From a virus, in IMG/VR virus record IMGVR_UViG_3300030521_000060, positions 1 through 23,231 of that record: a stretch of 23,231 nt of DNA; one strand, given 5' to 3'. How positions within the stretch are numbered: position 1 is the stretch's first letter; every line of letters begins with the position of its first letter. Positions 1 to 8,029 of this stretch are shown piece after piece. The notes under the pieces are model-generated. The model saw only the letters and a program-made list of their open reading frames with translations. It ran no database searches and was not told the origin of the DNA. The position numbers were made by a program, and so were the translations under genes.

Positions 1-17
1 GCGTACCCTCCGGGCAG

Positions 18-36
18 CCACGACGGGCTGTCGTGG
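18..36. terminator. Possible terminator hairpin at left edge
   Basis: A perfect 7-bp stem (CCACGAC / GTCGTGG) encloses a 5-nt loop. No T-run follows, which is common for actinobacterial terminators. It may end a gene lying left of the window. The rest of positions 1-154 shows no convincing ORF and only the leader of the regulator gene. Confidence 0.35.
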
Positions 37-154
37 TGCTTCGCGAGCGAATGAGTTTCCTGTCTAGGCAACACGCGTTACGGAACGGGGGGTACCGTCG
101 AGGGGGGTGTCGAAGGGTGTCGCTTCGGTCGCCCCCAGTCGCGGAGGTGCGGGG

Positions 155-1507
155 ATGAATTCGCCGAACGAGCAACTTGCCTACTGGTTGGGGCGCTCAG
201 GGATCAGCCGCAAGCAACTAGCGCGGCTTGTGCAATCGAAGGCGCGGGAGTGGGGACAACCGAACGTTTCCCCCAACGCCACCCGCATTCGACGGTGGTT
301 GGAAGGGGAAACGCCCCGTGCGCCGATCCCCGACATTCTCGCCGGCGTGTTCTCCGATCACTTCGGGTGGCGCATCACGACGTACGACCTCGGTCTCGGC
401 GACGGGAGTTCGGCCGACGCTGCCCTGAACTACGACCCTTCGTTCGCGGCTACCGTCGAGGTAGTTGCCGACCTGGGGAGAGCTGACGTGGACCGTCGAA
501 AGTTCCTTGCCGCCGCGCCGTTCGCCGCGGTGGCCGGTGTCGGTCCCTCTCGGGACTGGCTGTTGGCCACCCTTGATCAGGCACCAGAACCGGGCCCACG
601 GGTGCGCCTCGAAGACGTGACCGCAGTGAAGAATATGTTCGGCACGTTTCAGCAGATGGACATTTTCCAGGGCGGGGGTTCCGGACGTCTGGTGCTGGCG
701 GAGTACATGAACCAGCACGTCTATCCACTGCTGAGGCGGTCGCACAACGACAGCGTGCGATACGCGTTGTGCGAGGCTGCGGCCGAACAGACCTACCTAC
801 TCGGCTGGATGGCCTACGACAACGGCGAACACTCCGTGGCGCAGCGCTACTTGATCCAGTCGCTACGCCTCGCAGAGGAGTCACGTAACCCTGCGCTCGG
901 CGCGCACGTCCTCGCTGGGATGGCCGATCAGGCGACGCTACTCGGCGACCCGGCAGAGGGGCGGCGGCTGGCGCAAGCGGGCCGACAGGGCTTGTCGAGG
1001 GCGGACTCGCCGGCCTGTCTGGCGGATCTGTGGTGTCTGGAGGCGCGGGCGCAGGCGCTGCTTGGCGACCGGATGGCGGCGGCCCGTGCGGTCGTGCATT
1101 CGGAACAGGCATACGAGCGGGTCGACGTTGCGGAACAACCAGGCTGGGCAGAGTTCATCGATCCGGCCTACCTGCACGGCGAGCACGCGAACACGATGCG
1201 GGACCTTGGCGACGCTGAGGCGGCCGAGGAACACGCGCGCCGATCGATCGATCACGCCACGATGCAGCGCAGGGCCCGCCGCGGTGCGATGTCGCAAGCG
1301 GCGCTTGCCGTGTCCCACCTGCAACGGCGCGACCTTGAAGGGGCGTACTCCGCAGGACTGCGGACGCTGCGCCTGTCCGGACAGGTGAAGAGTTCGAGGG
1401 CAGTTGAGGCGGTGCAGGATCTACAGCGGCGGATGCAGCCCTTCGGCAGTCATCGTCTGGTCGCCGACTTCAACGAGAGGGCGCGCGAGCTGGTTACCGC
1501 GGCGTAG
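155..1507 (+). CDS. HTH/TPR-type transcriptional regulator, Streptomyces family
   Basis: A 450-aa probable cytoplasmic regulator. Residues about 5-75 form a divergent Xre-like DNA-binding region (ISRKQLARLVQ, then TRIRRWLEGETPRAP). A linker carries RRKFLAAAPFAAVAG (about 114-128). Residues about 155-445 are alanine- and leucine-rich helical repeats of TPR type. Large Streptomyces regulator families share this layout, including the RRKFL segment, which resembles a Tat signal but is internal. I chose ATG 155 because GGAGG lies 7 nt upstream; an in-frame GTG at 107 has weaker support. The gene converges on the lysis cassette and is separated from it by a 17-bp inverted repeat. It could be a host gene at a prophage edge or a phage regulator; its targets cannot be deduced. 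Family assignment is fairly sure, role is not. Confidence 0.8.
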   Translation: MNSPNEQLAYWLGRSGISRKQLARLVQSKAREWGQPNVSPNATRIRRWLEGETPRAPIPDILAGVFSDHFGWRITTYDLGLGDGSSADAALNYDPSFAATVEVVADLGRADVDRRKFLAAAPFAAVAGVGPSRDWLLATLDQAPEPGPRVRLEDVTAVKNMFGTFQQMDIFQGGGSGRLVLAEYMNQHVYPLLRRSHNDSVRYALCEAAAEQTYLLGWMAYDNGEHSVAQRYLIQSLRLAEESRNPALGAHVLAGMADQATLLGDPAEGRRLAQAGRQGLSRADSPACLADLWCLEARAQALLGDRMAAARAVVHSEQAYERVDVAEQPGWAEFIDPAYLHGEHANTMRDLGDAEAAEEHARRSIDHATMQRRARRGAMSQAALAVSHLQRRDLEGAYSAGLRTLRLSGQVKSSRAVEAVQDLQRRMQPFGSHRLVADFNERARELVTAA

Positions 1508-1523
1508 GCGCTGGAACGCAGAG

Positions 1524-1563
1524 AACGCCCCCGTACGGCCACATGCGGCCGTACGGGGGCGTT
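1524..1563. terminator. Bidirectional terminator between convergent genes
   Basis: A perfect 17-bp inverted repeat (AACGCCCCCGTACGGCC and its complement) with a 6-nt loop lies between the stop of the plus-strand regulator (1507) and the stop of the last minus-strand lysis gene (1566). There is no long T-run on either side, but position, symmetry and stem strength fit a terminator shared by converging transcripts. Confidence 0.8.
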
Positions 1564-1565
1564 GC

Positions 1566-1826
1566 TCATGAGCGGGCGAACTGCCACAGGGACAAGACCA
1601 GGCCGCACACGGCGACCAGGGCGGCCAGAGACGGGAGCGGCCATCGTGCGCGTTCGAGGGCGTCGAGCCGCTGGTCGTGGTCGGTGAGCTGACGGTCGGT
1701 CTGGTCGCCGCGCTGTACGAGCAGGGCGAGGGAGCCGTCGACCCGGGCGAACCCCTCGGCCATGGTGCCGCGCAGTTTCTCCAGTTCGACGGCGACGGAC
1801 TGCTCGGGCGGGGGCGGCAGGGTCAC
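1566..1826 (-). CDS. Small coiled-coil protein with C-terminal TM helix, lysis cassette
   Basis: An 86-aa protein, last gene of the late operon. Residues about 8-62 are charged and heptad-like (VELEKLRGTMAEGFARVDG, then QTDRQLTDHDQRLDALERA), predicting a coiled coil. Residues about 64-85 (PSLAALVAVCGLVLSLWQFA) form a single hydrophobic helix at the C-terminus. The GTG start overlaps the holin stop by 4 nt (GTGA), which implies translational coupling. Coiled-coil proteins with a C-terminal anchor are common beside holins (XhlA-like or second holin/antiholin components). Its place after endolysin and holin supports a role in lysis timing or membrane permeabilisation, but no specific family can be proved from sequence alone. 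Confidence 0.75.
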   Translation of the reverse strand: MTLPPPPEQSVAVELEKLRGTMAEGFARVDGSLALLVQRGDQTDRQLTDHDQRLDALERARWPLPSLAALVAVCGLVLSLWQFARS

Positions 1827-2059
1827 GCGCTACCGCCCTGGTCGTCGTCGACCAGGCCGAGGCCGACACGGTCGAGCAACTGCTCGACGGCGGGCAGGGC
1901 CATGATGCGGGCGAGGCCGGCGGCGACGGCGAGGGCGCCGGCGACCCACGGGAGGGATTCCGGGATGCCGGACGCGCTGACGATGGCGGGGAGGGCGACG
2001 GCGAACATGACGACGCCCTGAATGATGGTGCGGACGGTGCGCTTGTTGGCGGGGTTCAT
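1823..2059 (-). CDS. Holin-like two-helix membrane protein
   Basis: A 78-aa protein. Two hydrophobic segments are visible: residues about 11-29 (TIIQGVVMFAVALPAIVSA) and about 37-56 (LPWVAGALAVAAGLARIMAL). The C-terminal tail is charged (LLDRVGLGLVDDDQGG). The start is ATG 2059, because GAGGAA lies 7 nt upstream and the upstream in-frame reading is low-complexity arginine/serine-rich sequence. Size, topology and position directly after an endolysin that has no export signal point to a holin that lets the endolysin reach the cell wall. The gene overlaps the next one by 4 nt. The assignment rests on topology and context rather than a diagnostic motif. Confidence 0.8.
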   Translation of the reverse strand: MNPANKRTVRTIIQGVVMFAVALPAIVSASGIPESLPWVAGALAVAAGLARIMALPAVEQLLDRVGLGLVDDDQGGSA

Positions 2060-2132
2060 GAGGGGTTCCTCGTTTCTGAGAGTGCGGGTACAGGGGCCCG
2101 CCCCGGCGCGGTGCCGGGGCGGGCAGGGGTGG

Positions 2133-3047
2133 CTACTTGTCGTAGGCGAGGCGGAACAGGGCGGCCCAACCCTTCGGGCCGATGGCCGGGTCGGATGCCT
2201 TGCCCTTGGCGCGGTACTGCGGGTGCGCGTTGTGGAACTTGACGACGCCGGCCTGAGTCTTGGGGCCGTAATTCGGCGACTCGGCAACGGACTTGGCCAT
2301 GTAGCCGGCGGCCTTGAGCGCACGCTGAAGCGCGACGGCCGACGGCTTGGCCTTGCCCGGGGCGAGGCCGGTCGGGAACTTCGGCGGGGTGTACGACGGC
2401 TCGTCGTCGTTGCCGGTGTCGCCCTTCGCCCACTCGCGCAGCGCGGAGGGGGACATGTAGGCGATGTTCCGGTCGAGGGGGGTCGACGTGAACTGCCAGA
2501 TGGTCACGGTGCGACCGCTCGGCTTGGGGCGGGTAGCGGCCTCTGCTCGGGCGTAGGTCGCGGCGCCCCACGGGTAAGCGGGGTACCAGAGGGGAACGCC
2601 CGACGGGACGTGCCCGGCGGCGATGTCCGAGGCGGACGTGTAGATGCCGACGACCTGCCCGGGGAACGCCTTCTTCACCGCGGCGATCCACGCCGAGGCG
2701 TACGCCTTGATCTGCGCGGCGGTCCGGCCCTTGTAGTTGCGGCCGTCGCTGTAGCGCTCAAGGTCGAGCCAGTGCAGGAACCCGGCGCCGGCGTACGGCT
2801 TCACGGCGGCGATGTAGTTCGCGGCCTCGGCGGCGGCGGACTGGTTCGGCCACGCGAAGTGATACGCGCCGGCGACCAGGCCGGCGCCCTTGATGCCCTT
2901 GATGTGGGTCGCGAACCGGGCGTCGCGGCTCTTCTCTCCCTCGCTCGCCTTGGCGAACGCGAAACTCAGGCCGTCGGCCTTGAGCGCCTTCCAGTTCTGT
3001 GCGGACTGGTACGCGGACACGTCGAGGCCGCGCGAAGTGCTGGTCAT
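2133..3047 (-). CDS. Endolysin: GH25 muramidase with peptidoglycan-binding domain
   Basis: A 304-aa cell-wall hydrolase that cleaves the MurNAc-GlcNAc backbone at the end of infection. Residues about 5-205 form a GH25 lysozyme domain: GLDVSAYQ places an acidic residue at D9, and LHWLDLE gives D95 and E97, the usual DxE catalytic pair, followed by IWQFTS (about 183-188). Residues about 235-300 match a PG-binding-1-type domain (VALQRALKAAGY, YGPKT, IGPKGWAALF), joined by a proline-rich linker. No signal peptide or TM helix is present, so release through the neighbouring holin is expected. The ATG at 3047 has a strong AGGAGG 6-7 nt upstream. An intrinsic terminator stands about 20 nt upstream of the start, between this gene and the tail-fibre gene. 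Confidence 0.95.
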   Translation of the reverse strand: MTSTSRGLDVSAYQSAQNWKALKADGLSFAFAKASEGEKSRDARFATHIKGIKGAGLVAGAYHFAWPNQSAAAEAANYIAAVKPYAGAGFLHWLDLERYSDGRNYKGRTAAQIKAYASAWIAAVKKAFPGQVVGIYTSASDIAAGHVPSGVPLWYPAYPWGAATYARAEAATRPKPSGRTVTIWQFTSTPLDRNIAYMSPSALREWAKGDTGNDDEPSYTPPKFPTGLAPGKAKPSAVALQRALKAAGYMAKSVAESPNYGPKTQAGVVKFHNAHPQYRAKGKASDPAIGPKGWAALFRLAYDK

Positions 3048-3068
3048 ACGGGGTGCCTCCTGGGCATG

Positions 3069-3098
3069 AAAAAACGCCCGGCGCGGTGCGCTCGGGCG
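3069..3098 (-). terminator. Intrinsic terminator upstream of the endolysin
   Basis: Read on the minus strand, CGCCCG-A-GCGC-ACC-GCGC-CGGGCG is followed at once by TTTTTT. This is a 10-bp stem with one bulged A, a 3-nt loop and a six-T tract. It lies after the stop of the tail-fibre gene (3118) and before the RBS of the endolysin (start 3047), so it should stop or attenuate structural transcripts before the lysis genes. Confidence 0.85.
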
Positions 3099-3117
3099 TG
3101 CGGGTGATCGGGGCGGC

Positions 3118-4656
3118 CTAGTAGACGGCGGCCCAAATGGCGTTCGCGTCGGGCACGATGGCGCTCGACGGCGTGAAGGAAGTAGGGAGCGCGGTAAGCG
3201 CGGTGGTGGACAGTCGGCCGTGCCGGATGAACGTCACGGTGGACGCGCGGGCCTGCCCGGACGGGTTCGTGCCGGCGGCGGCGCCGCGGGCGAACCCGGG
3301 GCCGTTGGTCGAGGCCGTCGGCCCGTTGATGAGCAGGGCGACCCAGTACAGGCCGGCGGCGGCCGAGTAGTTCGCGGACAGGCCGCACTCGACGGTCGCG
3401 CCCTCGTTCGTGGTGAACCAGTTGTTGAGGCTGGTCGTGAGGGCAACGCGCGTTCCCGCTGCGTTGTAGAGGCCGGCGAACGACTGCGTGTTCGGCTGCG
3501 TGGCGCCGTTGCCGGCGGTGTAGAAGCAGATTTTCGACAGGGTCGCCGCCGCGCGCAGCGCGATCCCCATCAGGTAGACGTAACCGATCTGGCAGTACTG
3601 GGCGGTTGCGTCCGTGAGGGCCGGGTCGAACGTCCACGCCTGAAATCCGAGGTCGGAGGGGATGAAGACGTTCGGGATCGCGGCCGGGGGGATGTTGGCG
3701 AGGGGTACGTCGCTGCTGGCATCGAGCGGTGCGACGCCGGATGCCGCGCCCCGCGCGGTGGTGGCGAGGGCGCCCACCTGGGCGGCGGTGTAGGTGGGGC
3801 GCTGCGCGCTGGTGAGGATGCCGTCGGTGCCGAGGCTGGCGACGCCGGACGCTGCGCCTACCGCGGCGGTCGCGACGGCGCCCACGGTGGCGGCGGTGAG
3901 GGCGACGTTCCCGGAGGCGTCCGGCGTGATGCTGTTGACGGACAGCACGCCCGCGGCACTGCTCGCGGGAAGCTGCGCGGCGGGTACCTTCCCGGACGCG
4001 TCGAGCTGCGCGACGCCGTTCGCCGCGCCCGCGGCGCTGGTGGCGATGGCTCCCACGGTGGCGGCCGTGAGGGTGATCGCGGCGGCCGATATGCCGTTGA
4101 CGGACTGGACGACGCCCGGTGCTCCGGTCGCACCCTGGGCGCCCTGTACTCCCTGCGCGCCGGTCGCTCCGGTGGCACCCGTCGCGCCGGTGGCGCCGCG
4201 GGCTCCGGTCGGGCCGATCAGGGAGGCGAGCCACTGGGCGACGGTGCCCACGAACCCGTTCTCGACGGCGACCTCGTACGCGCTGTCGCCGCGTACGGCA
4301 ACGTAGGTCGGCGTCGAGGGGTCGGTCGGCGCGATGTCGGCGAGGTCGACCTCGGGCGCCTCGCCGGGCAACAGGACTTGATAGACGCGATTCACCGCAA
4401 CGCCGACGAGCTGCTCGGCGACCGAGTACGACCAGTCGCTCGGGTTCATGCCGGGGGCGTCGGTGGCCGGTAGCTCGACCTCGAACGCGCCCGTGGCGTC
4501 GAGCGGGACCGTGACGGGCCCGCCGAGGATCACGTCGTACTCGGCGAACGTGAGCAAGTTCGGTGCGCGGAAGACGACTTGACCGGACAGGGGCCGGCCG
4601 TCGGGGAACAGGAAGCGTCCGGTCACACGGACGGTGGGGATGCCCTCGGGCAGCAC
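3118..4656 (-). CDS. Tail fibre protein with collagen-like repeats
   Basis: A 512-aa probable receptor-binding fibre. Residues 1-120 form a beta-rich attachment domain. A linker with VENGFVGTVAQWLASLIG, a motif common in phage fibres, leads to about eleven Gly-X-Y triplets (about 148-182; GATGATGATGATG), which predict a trimeric collagen-like shaft. Residues about 190-315 hold repeats of the pattern TAATVGA(I/V)AT..GAA.GVA.LD..G.VP. The remaining C-terminal ~190 residues are probably the exposed tip. The start is GTG 4656, because GAGGGGG lies 6 nt upstream and the upstream gene's stop ends just 1 nt before; longer in-frame readings begin inside the upstream gene. An intrinsic terminator follows the stop. 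Host receptor specificity cannot be read from the sequence. Confidence 0.85.
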   Translation of the reverse strand: MLPEGIPTVRVTGRFLFPDGRPLSGQVVFRAPNLLTFAEYDVILGGPVTVPLDATGAFEVELPATDAPGMNPSDWSYSVAEQLVGVAVNRVYQVLLPGEAPEVDLADIAPTDPSTPTYVAVRGDSAYEVAVENGFVGTVAQWLASLIGPTGARGATGATGATGATGAQGVQGAQGATGAPGVVQSVNGISAAAITLTAATVGAIATSAAGAANGVAQLDASGKVPAAQLPASSAAGVLSVNSITPDASGNVALTAATVGAVATAAVGAASGVASLGTDGILTSAQRPTYTAAQVGALATTARGAASGVAPLDASSDVPLANIPPAAIPNVFIPSDLGFQAWTFDPALTDATAQYCQIGYVYLMGIALRAAATLSKICFYTAGNGATQPNTQSFAGLYNAAGTRVALTTSLNNWFTTNEGATVECGLSANYSAAAGLYWVALLINGPTASTNGPGFARGAAAGTNPSGQARASTVTFIRHGRLSTTALTALPTSFTPSSAIVPDANAIWAAVY

Positions 4657-4657
4657 A

Positions 4658-5470
4658 TCACACCCCCTCGGCGGACACAGCGGGGGCGGCGGTCGCCCCA
4701 TTGGCGGCGGCCGTTACAGGCACGTCGGGCGCCTCGTCCTCGGTGAACGTGTTGCGGGTGTAGGCGCTGTAGAGGCGGGTTTCGCAGTTCTGGCTCGCCG
4801 ACTTGGCGCGGTGGTCGATCCGCAGCGTGAAGTACGACAGGAATTGCAGACCGTCGAGCGGGTGCTCGATGGTGCGGCCGGTCCACGCGCCGGCGGCGCA
4901 ATCCCACTGGTCGAGTTGGGTCTCGACGCCGTCGTGCGTGAGGACAACCCGAACTTGCGCCCCGCCGGTGTTGGCGTACGTGCTCAGGTTCAGGTACAGC
5001 ACGGCGTTATGGGCGGCGGTGGTCCCGACCCACGCCGGTTCGTACGTGGTGCCGGTGTACGACTGCCGTTCGGTGGGGTGGAGTTGAACGGGTATCCACG
5101 GGCGGCCGAGGAACTCGTCGGAGTAGTAGTCATCCATCACGACGACGTTCCGGTTCCGGTCCCACATGCGAACCATCTGCCGAGGGGCGTCGTCATCCGG
5201 GTAGGAGTTGGCGCCGATGGCGAAAGCGACCTGTCCGGAGTCGCGCCGCATGGCGGTGTAGTAGTCGCCGACACTCGGTGACTGTCCGGTCTCGAATACG
5301 GCTGTTCCGTCGGGGTCACGCAGGATGAGCCGGCCGCCCTCGCCGATCACGACGTCCCCGTTCAACACCTGATTGAGGGCGGGCCGCATCTGCGCACGCC
5401 CGCGCAGTTGCCGCACTTCGCGTTCGAGAGCGGCGATCCGGTCGAGGACGTCTTGCGGGACGTACGGCAC
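4658..5470 (-). CDS. Minor tail/fibre-associated protein
   Basis: A 270-aa protein between two tail-tip genes. Residues about 6-28 form a heptad coiled coil (LDRIAALEREVRQLRGRAQ) followed by RPALNQVLNGDVVIGEGG, an N-terminal arrangement seen in many actinophage tail proteins. The middle is beta-rich with aromatic residues, and the C-terminal ~20 residues are an alanine/proline-rich tail. The GTG start lies 3 nt after the upstream stop, and the stop lies 1 nt before the fibre gene's start, so all three are probably translated in sequence. It is likely a tail-tip or side-fibre component. I recognise no enzymatic motif, and the exact position in the tail is inference from gene order. Confidence 0.7.
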   Translation of the reverse strand: MPYVPQDVLDRIAALEREVRQLRGRAQMRPALNQVLNGDVVIGEGGRLILRDPDGTAVFETGQSPSVGDYYTAMRRDSGQVAFAIGANSYPDDDAPRQMVRMWDRNRNVVVMDDYYSDEFLGRPWIPVQLHPTERQSYTGTTYEPAWVGTTAAHNAVLYLNLSTYANTGGAQVRVVLTHDGVETQLDQWDCAAGAWTGRTIEHPLDGLQFLSYFTLRIDHRAKSASQNCETRLYSAYTRNTFTEDEAPDVPVTAAANGATAAPAVSAEGV

Positions 5471-5473
5471 GAC

Positions 5474-6583
5474 TTAGGGAACCTCCAGGTACAGGCGGGC
5501 CGTCTCGGGGCGGCCTCGCTCGGGTGGGGTGATGGACAGGCCGACGACGCGGTACCGGGCGTCGAGGGTGTCGGGGTGCCACAGGTCGCGGATGCGGAGC
5601 CGCACCGTGGCGCCGAGCAGGGCCGGCGTGATGTTCCCGCCGAGCAACACCTCAACCTCGGGTATCTGCACCGGGTTGCGGGCGGCGCTCCAGTCGGCGC
5701 GGGCGTGACCGTCGAGGGTCGCCTGTTCCTCGACCGTCGTGTAATCGCTGGAGCCGTCGAGGCGCGGCCAGCCGGCGGCGATATCGGCGTCGTCGACCAG
5801 CACGGGCGAGGTGAGCGGGTAACTGTCCTGCGCCTGGTTGCTGTTGACGCTGGCGCCGCGGGACTGCCACGCGTTCGCCTTGGCCGTGGCGTCGACCGGC
5901 CATGTGTAGGACAGGACCGGGCCGGGGTGGTCGAGCACGATCTCGGTGGCGCCCGCGCGGATGATCGGGTGGCCGAGCTGAAGCTGCTTCACTCGGCGGC
6001 CGTCAGCATCGCGGAACGACGCGATACGCCACTCGAACCCGTCCTCGACCGCGGCGAGGTCGTCGAGCAGGTCGCCGACCGTCGGGAGGTCATAGCGCAG
6101 GTACGTGCGGTCGCGCAGCACGCCGGACACGGCAGTGCCGTACGTGACCCCGATGTTCCCGCCGGGGGTGTTCTGCACGTAGTCGACCAGGCCGCGGGCA
6201 ATGTCGAGTTGGTCGACCTGCTCGGCGACTTGAGTGTCGAACAACAGCCGGCGGTACAGGTAGCTTTCCCACCCGCCGGCCTGAATCTGCGCGCCGAGGA
6301 ACCCTCGGGCATCCGAAGCGAGGGCGAGCGTCCACAGGATGCCGCCCCACCAGATGTCACGCCCGCGCTCGACCCACACGGCCGTGCGTCCGGGCACGAT
6401 CGCCCGCCGAGCGCGCTCAGCAATGGCGCGGTTGGGAATCGGCACAGTGCCGGTCAACCGGCCTGTCTTGCCTATGTAGTCGTCGAGGGCGACGCCCTGT
6501 ACGGGCAGTGCGTCGAGCAGTTGGTCGGAGCGTAGGTCACAGAACAGCAGCCGGTACGGCGTTGGCAGGGCAGGGAATGACAC
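5474..6583 (-). CDS. Minor tail protein, probable tail-tip/baseplate hub
   Basis: A 369-aa protein of the type encoded downstream of the distal tail protein in actinophages (ReqiPepy6 Gp37-like/hub group). Visible features are an N-terminal [19 protein letters not shown], a central [11 protein letters not shown] with [10 protein letters not shown], and a C-terminal beta-rich part containing [10 protein letters not shown] and [14 protein letters not shown]. These fit hub-type proteins that bridge tail tube and fibres. The GTG start is preceded by a GGGGG-containing RBS. The gene is followed with a 3-nt gap by the coiled-coil tail protein. Upstream of it the operon is broken by a 386-nt gap holding a plus-strand membrane-protein gene. 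No peptidase or glycosidase motif was seen. Confidence 0.65.
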   Translation of the reverse strand: MSFPALPTPYRLLFCDLRSDQLLDALPVQGVALDDYIGKTGRLTGTVPIPNRAIAERARRAIVPGRTAVWVERGRDIWWGGILWTLALASDARGFLGAQIQAGGWESYLYRRLLFDTQVAEQVDQLDIARGLVDYVQNTPGGNIGVTYGTAVSGVLRDRTYLRYDLPTVGDLLDDLAAVEDGFEWRIASFRDADGRRVKQLQLGHPIIRAGATEIVLDHPGPVLSYTWPVDATAKANAWQSRGASVNSNQAQDSYPLTSPVLVDDADIAAGWPRLDGSSDYTTVEEQATLDGHARADWSAARNPVQIPEVEVLLGGNITPALLGATVRLRIRDLWHPDTLDARYRVVGLSITPPERGRPETARLYLEVP

Positions 6584-6635
6584 GAGGCCCCCTATCCGTC
6601 GAACGACAGTCCAATCGGGCGAGAGCCGCTAGGTA

Positions 6636-6669
6636 ACGTTTGTGAAACGTGACAGCAACATCTGCTGTC
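6636..6669. repeat. Two abutting inverted repeats upstream of a plus-strand gene
   Basis: ACGTTT-GTG-AAACGT (6636-6650) is followed without a gap by GACAGCA-ACATC-TGCTGTC (6651-6669). Both arm pairs are perfect. They lie in the 137-nt gap between the divergent starts of the hub gene (6583, minus) and the small membrane protein (6721, plus). They could be operators or RNA hairpins; the first, with its short spacer, looks more like a protein-binding dyad. Confidence 0.6.
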
Positions 6670-6720
6670 GCCCTACTGCTATTCGTTGGGGAGTGCTGAA
6701 TTCCAAGTAGCGGAGCGCGA

Positions 6721-6939
6721 ATGATGGGTAATTCAAAGGCTGTCTGCTTGCTGGTGGTTGGCCTCGTGGTCGTCTCAGCTGCCCTGATCGCGGTCATTTC
6801 CGCGTGGGCAGCACGGTCAACGGGAGAGAGCTGGGCCGAAGTCTTTCAACGTGGAGGGGTCGCGTTCGGGGGGACCGTGGGTGTGTATGCCGCACTGGTG
6901 GCCGTATACCGAACAATCGGGGGTAGAAGCGGTGAGTAG
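6721..6939 (+). CDS. Small two-TM membrane protein, antisense moron candidate
   Basis: A 72-aa protein on the strand opposite to the tail genes around it. Residues about 7-31 (AVCLLVVGLVVVSAALIAVISAWAA, described here by its ends at 7 and 31) and about 47-63 are hydrophobic, with a short loop between them (STGESWAEVFQRGG). This predicts two membrane helices with a short polar tail. GGAG lies 5 nt before ATG 6721, and a second ATG follows at once at 6724. I recognise no family. Its isolation in a gap of the late operon, inverse orientation and upstream inverted repeats suggest an independently expressed cargo gene. Superinfection exclusion or envelope modification is possible, but that is inference. 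Confidence 0.6.
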   Translation: MMGNSKAVCLLVVGLVVVSAALIAVISAWAARSTGESWAEVFQRGGVAFGGTVGVYAALVAVYRTIGGRSGE

Positions 6940-6969
6940 GCCACTTGAGAGCAAAGTCTCGGATATTGG

Positions 6970-8016
6970 TCAGACGATCAGCTCGACTGTCAGTTGTCCG
7001 TCCTGCACGAAGACGTCCGTGCCGCCGTTGCTGCTGATGTTCCAGCCGGGAATGAGCGTGACCTGTCCGCCGGGGGTGAGGCCGTCGCGGTAGACGCGCC
7101 GCGAGCCGATCACACGGCCGGCCTGCGCCGACAAGCCGTTCAACGCCCCGTGTGCCTCGGTGTAGGCGCCGGTCGCCCGCCACGTCATCCACGCTGTCGA
7201 GGCCGCGGTCGAGCGGTTGCTGACCTGCCCGCCGACCGAGACGAACACGGCGCCGGACGGAGGCACGGTGAACGTGATGCGGGGCCAGGCGGCGGCGGTG
7301 AAGTCGACGAACGCGCCGGTCGTGGTGAGCGGCGCGGGGGTGACCTGCTTCGTGGTGATGGGGCGGGTCGGGGTGGGCGGGTATGCCTCCCACGCGCCGG
7401 CCGTGGCGTCCCAGCGTTCGAGGCCGGTGCCGTTGTCGCGGTACTGGCCGTCGTACGCGCCGTTGAAGGCGAGGCCGTATCCGCGCGGGATGATCCCGCC
7501 GTAGGCGGAGGTGAAGCGGCGCCGGTCGGCGAGGGCCGACGACCAGGGGATACCGCCGACGCCGGCCGAGGCGCCGGCGGGCACGGTCACGTCCCACAGG
7601 CGCAGACAGGCCGAGGGCATGCTCGGCGCGGTCGGGGTCGCCGAGCCTGTGCCGCGGATGATCTCGACGGCGGCGAGGTTCTGGCCGGCCTGGTCGAATA
7701 GCTGGTCGTACACGCGTAGGGCGACGGAGTCGATGCGGGCGAACTGCGCCTCGCCGTCGGCAAAGTTGAGGGTTACGGGGGCGTCGACCGCTACCGGGTA
7801 GGCGCCCTGGGCGTCGGTGCCCTGCACTTGGGCGCGGCCGACGCCGATCTGTAGGGACATTGCGCCGGCGCTGGTCGCGGCGAACGGGTTCCCGCCGGCG
7901 ATCACGCCGTCGCGGGTGCGCATCTCGGACTCGGGCGCGTAGGTGCCGACCGGCGTAAGGCGGGTGTCCTCGCGAGTCTGCGTGAGTGGCAGCAGCCATG
8001 CGGAACGCACGGTCAC
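6970..8016 (-). CDS. Minor tail protein, tail tip
   Basis: A 348-aa protein encoded just downstream of the distal tail protein. The N-terminal ~70 residues (SAWLLPLTQTREDTRLTPVG, then IAGGNPFAATSAGAMSLQIG) resemble the start of phage proteins that form an upper tip or baseplate-like piece. The central region contains RLWDVTVPAG and IPWSSALADRRRFT, and the C-terminal ~120 residues are beta-rich with ITFTVPPSGAVFVSVGGQ, typical of jelly-roll-like fibre or carbohydrate-facing domains. GTG 8016 is preceded by AAGGAG at good spacing. It may contact the fibre or the host surface. No catalytic motif is evident, and the exact structural role is inferred from order. Confidence 0.7.
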   Translation of the reverse strand: MTVRSAWLLPLTQTREDTRLTPVGTYAPESEMRTRDGVIAGGNPFAATSAGAMSLQIGVGRAQVQGTDAQGAYPVAVDAPVTLNFADGEAQFARIDSVALRVYDQLFDQAGQNLAAVEIIRGTGSATPTAPSMPSACLRLWDVTVPAGASAGVGGIPWSSALADRRRFTSAYGGIIPRGYGLAFNGAYDGQYRDNGTGLERWDATAGAWEAYPPTPTRPITTKQVTPAPLTTTGAFVDFTAAAWPRITFTVPPSGAVFVSVGGQVSNRSTAASTAWMTWRATGAYTEAHGALNGLSAQAGRVIGSRRVYRDGLTPGGQVTLIPGWNISSNGGTDVFVQDGQLTVELIV

Positions 8017-8029
8017 GGTGGGGTTCTCC

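Noticed and set aside
494-541. Tat signal (RRKFLAAAPFAAVAG) in the regulator
   Set aside because: It is internal, after the DNA-binding region, and this motif is usual in this family of cytoplasmic regulators.
2022-3107. Long plus-strand ORF of 361 codons opposite the endolysin
   Set aside because: Composition is glycine/arginine/valine-rich as expected of the antisense frame of a high-GC gene, with no RBS or recognisable motif; the minus strand encodes a clear GH25 enzyme.
4110-4215. Short tandem repeats that could suggest a CRISPR or minisatellite
   Set aside because: They are in-frame GCX codons of the Gly-X-Y collagen-like segment of the fibre protein.
3044-4234. Minus-strand ORF of 396 codons within the fibre gene
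   Set aside because: Arginine- and histidine-rich shifted frame of the fibre gene, without an RBS of its own.
6600-6720. Shared promoter motif for the plus-strand small genes
   Set aside because: CTATT-like hexamers occur upstream of three of the genes, but spacing and -35 matches differ; this is not above chance.
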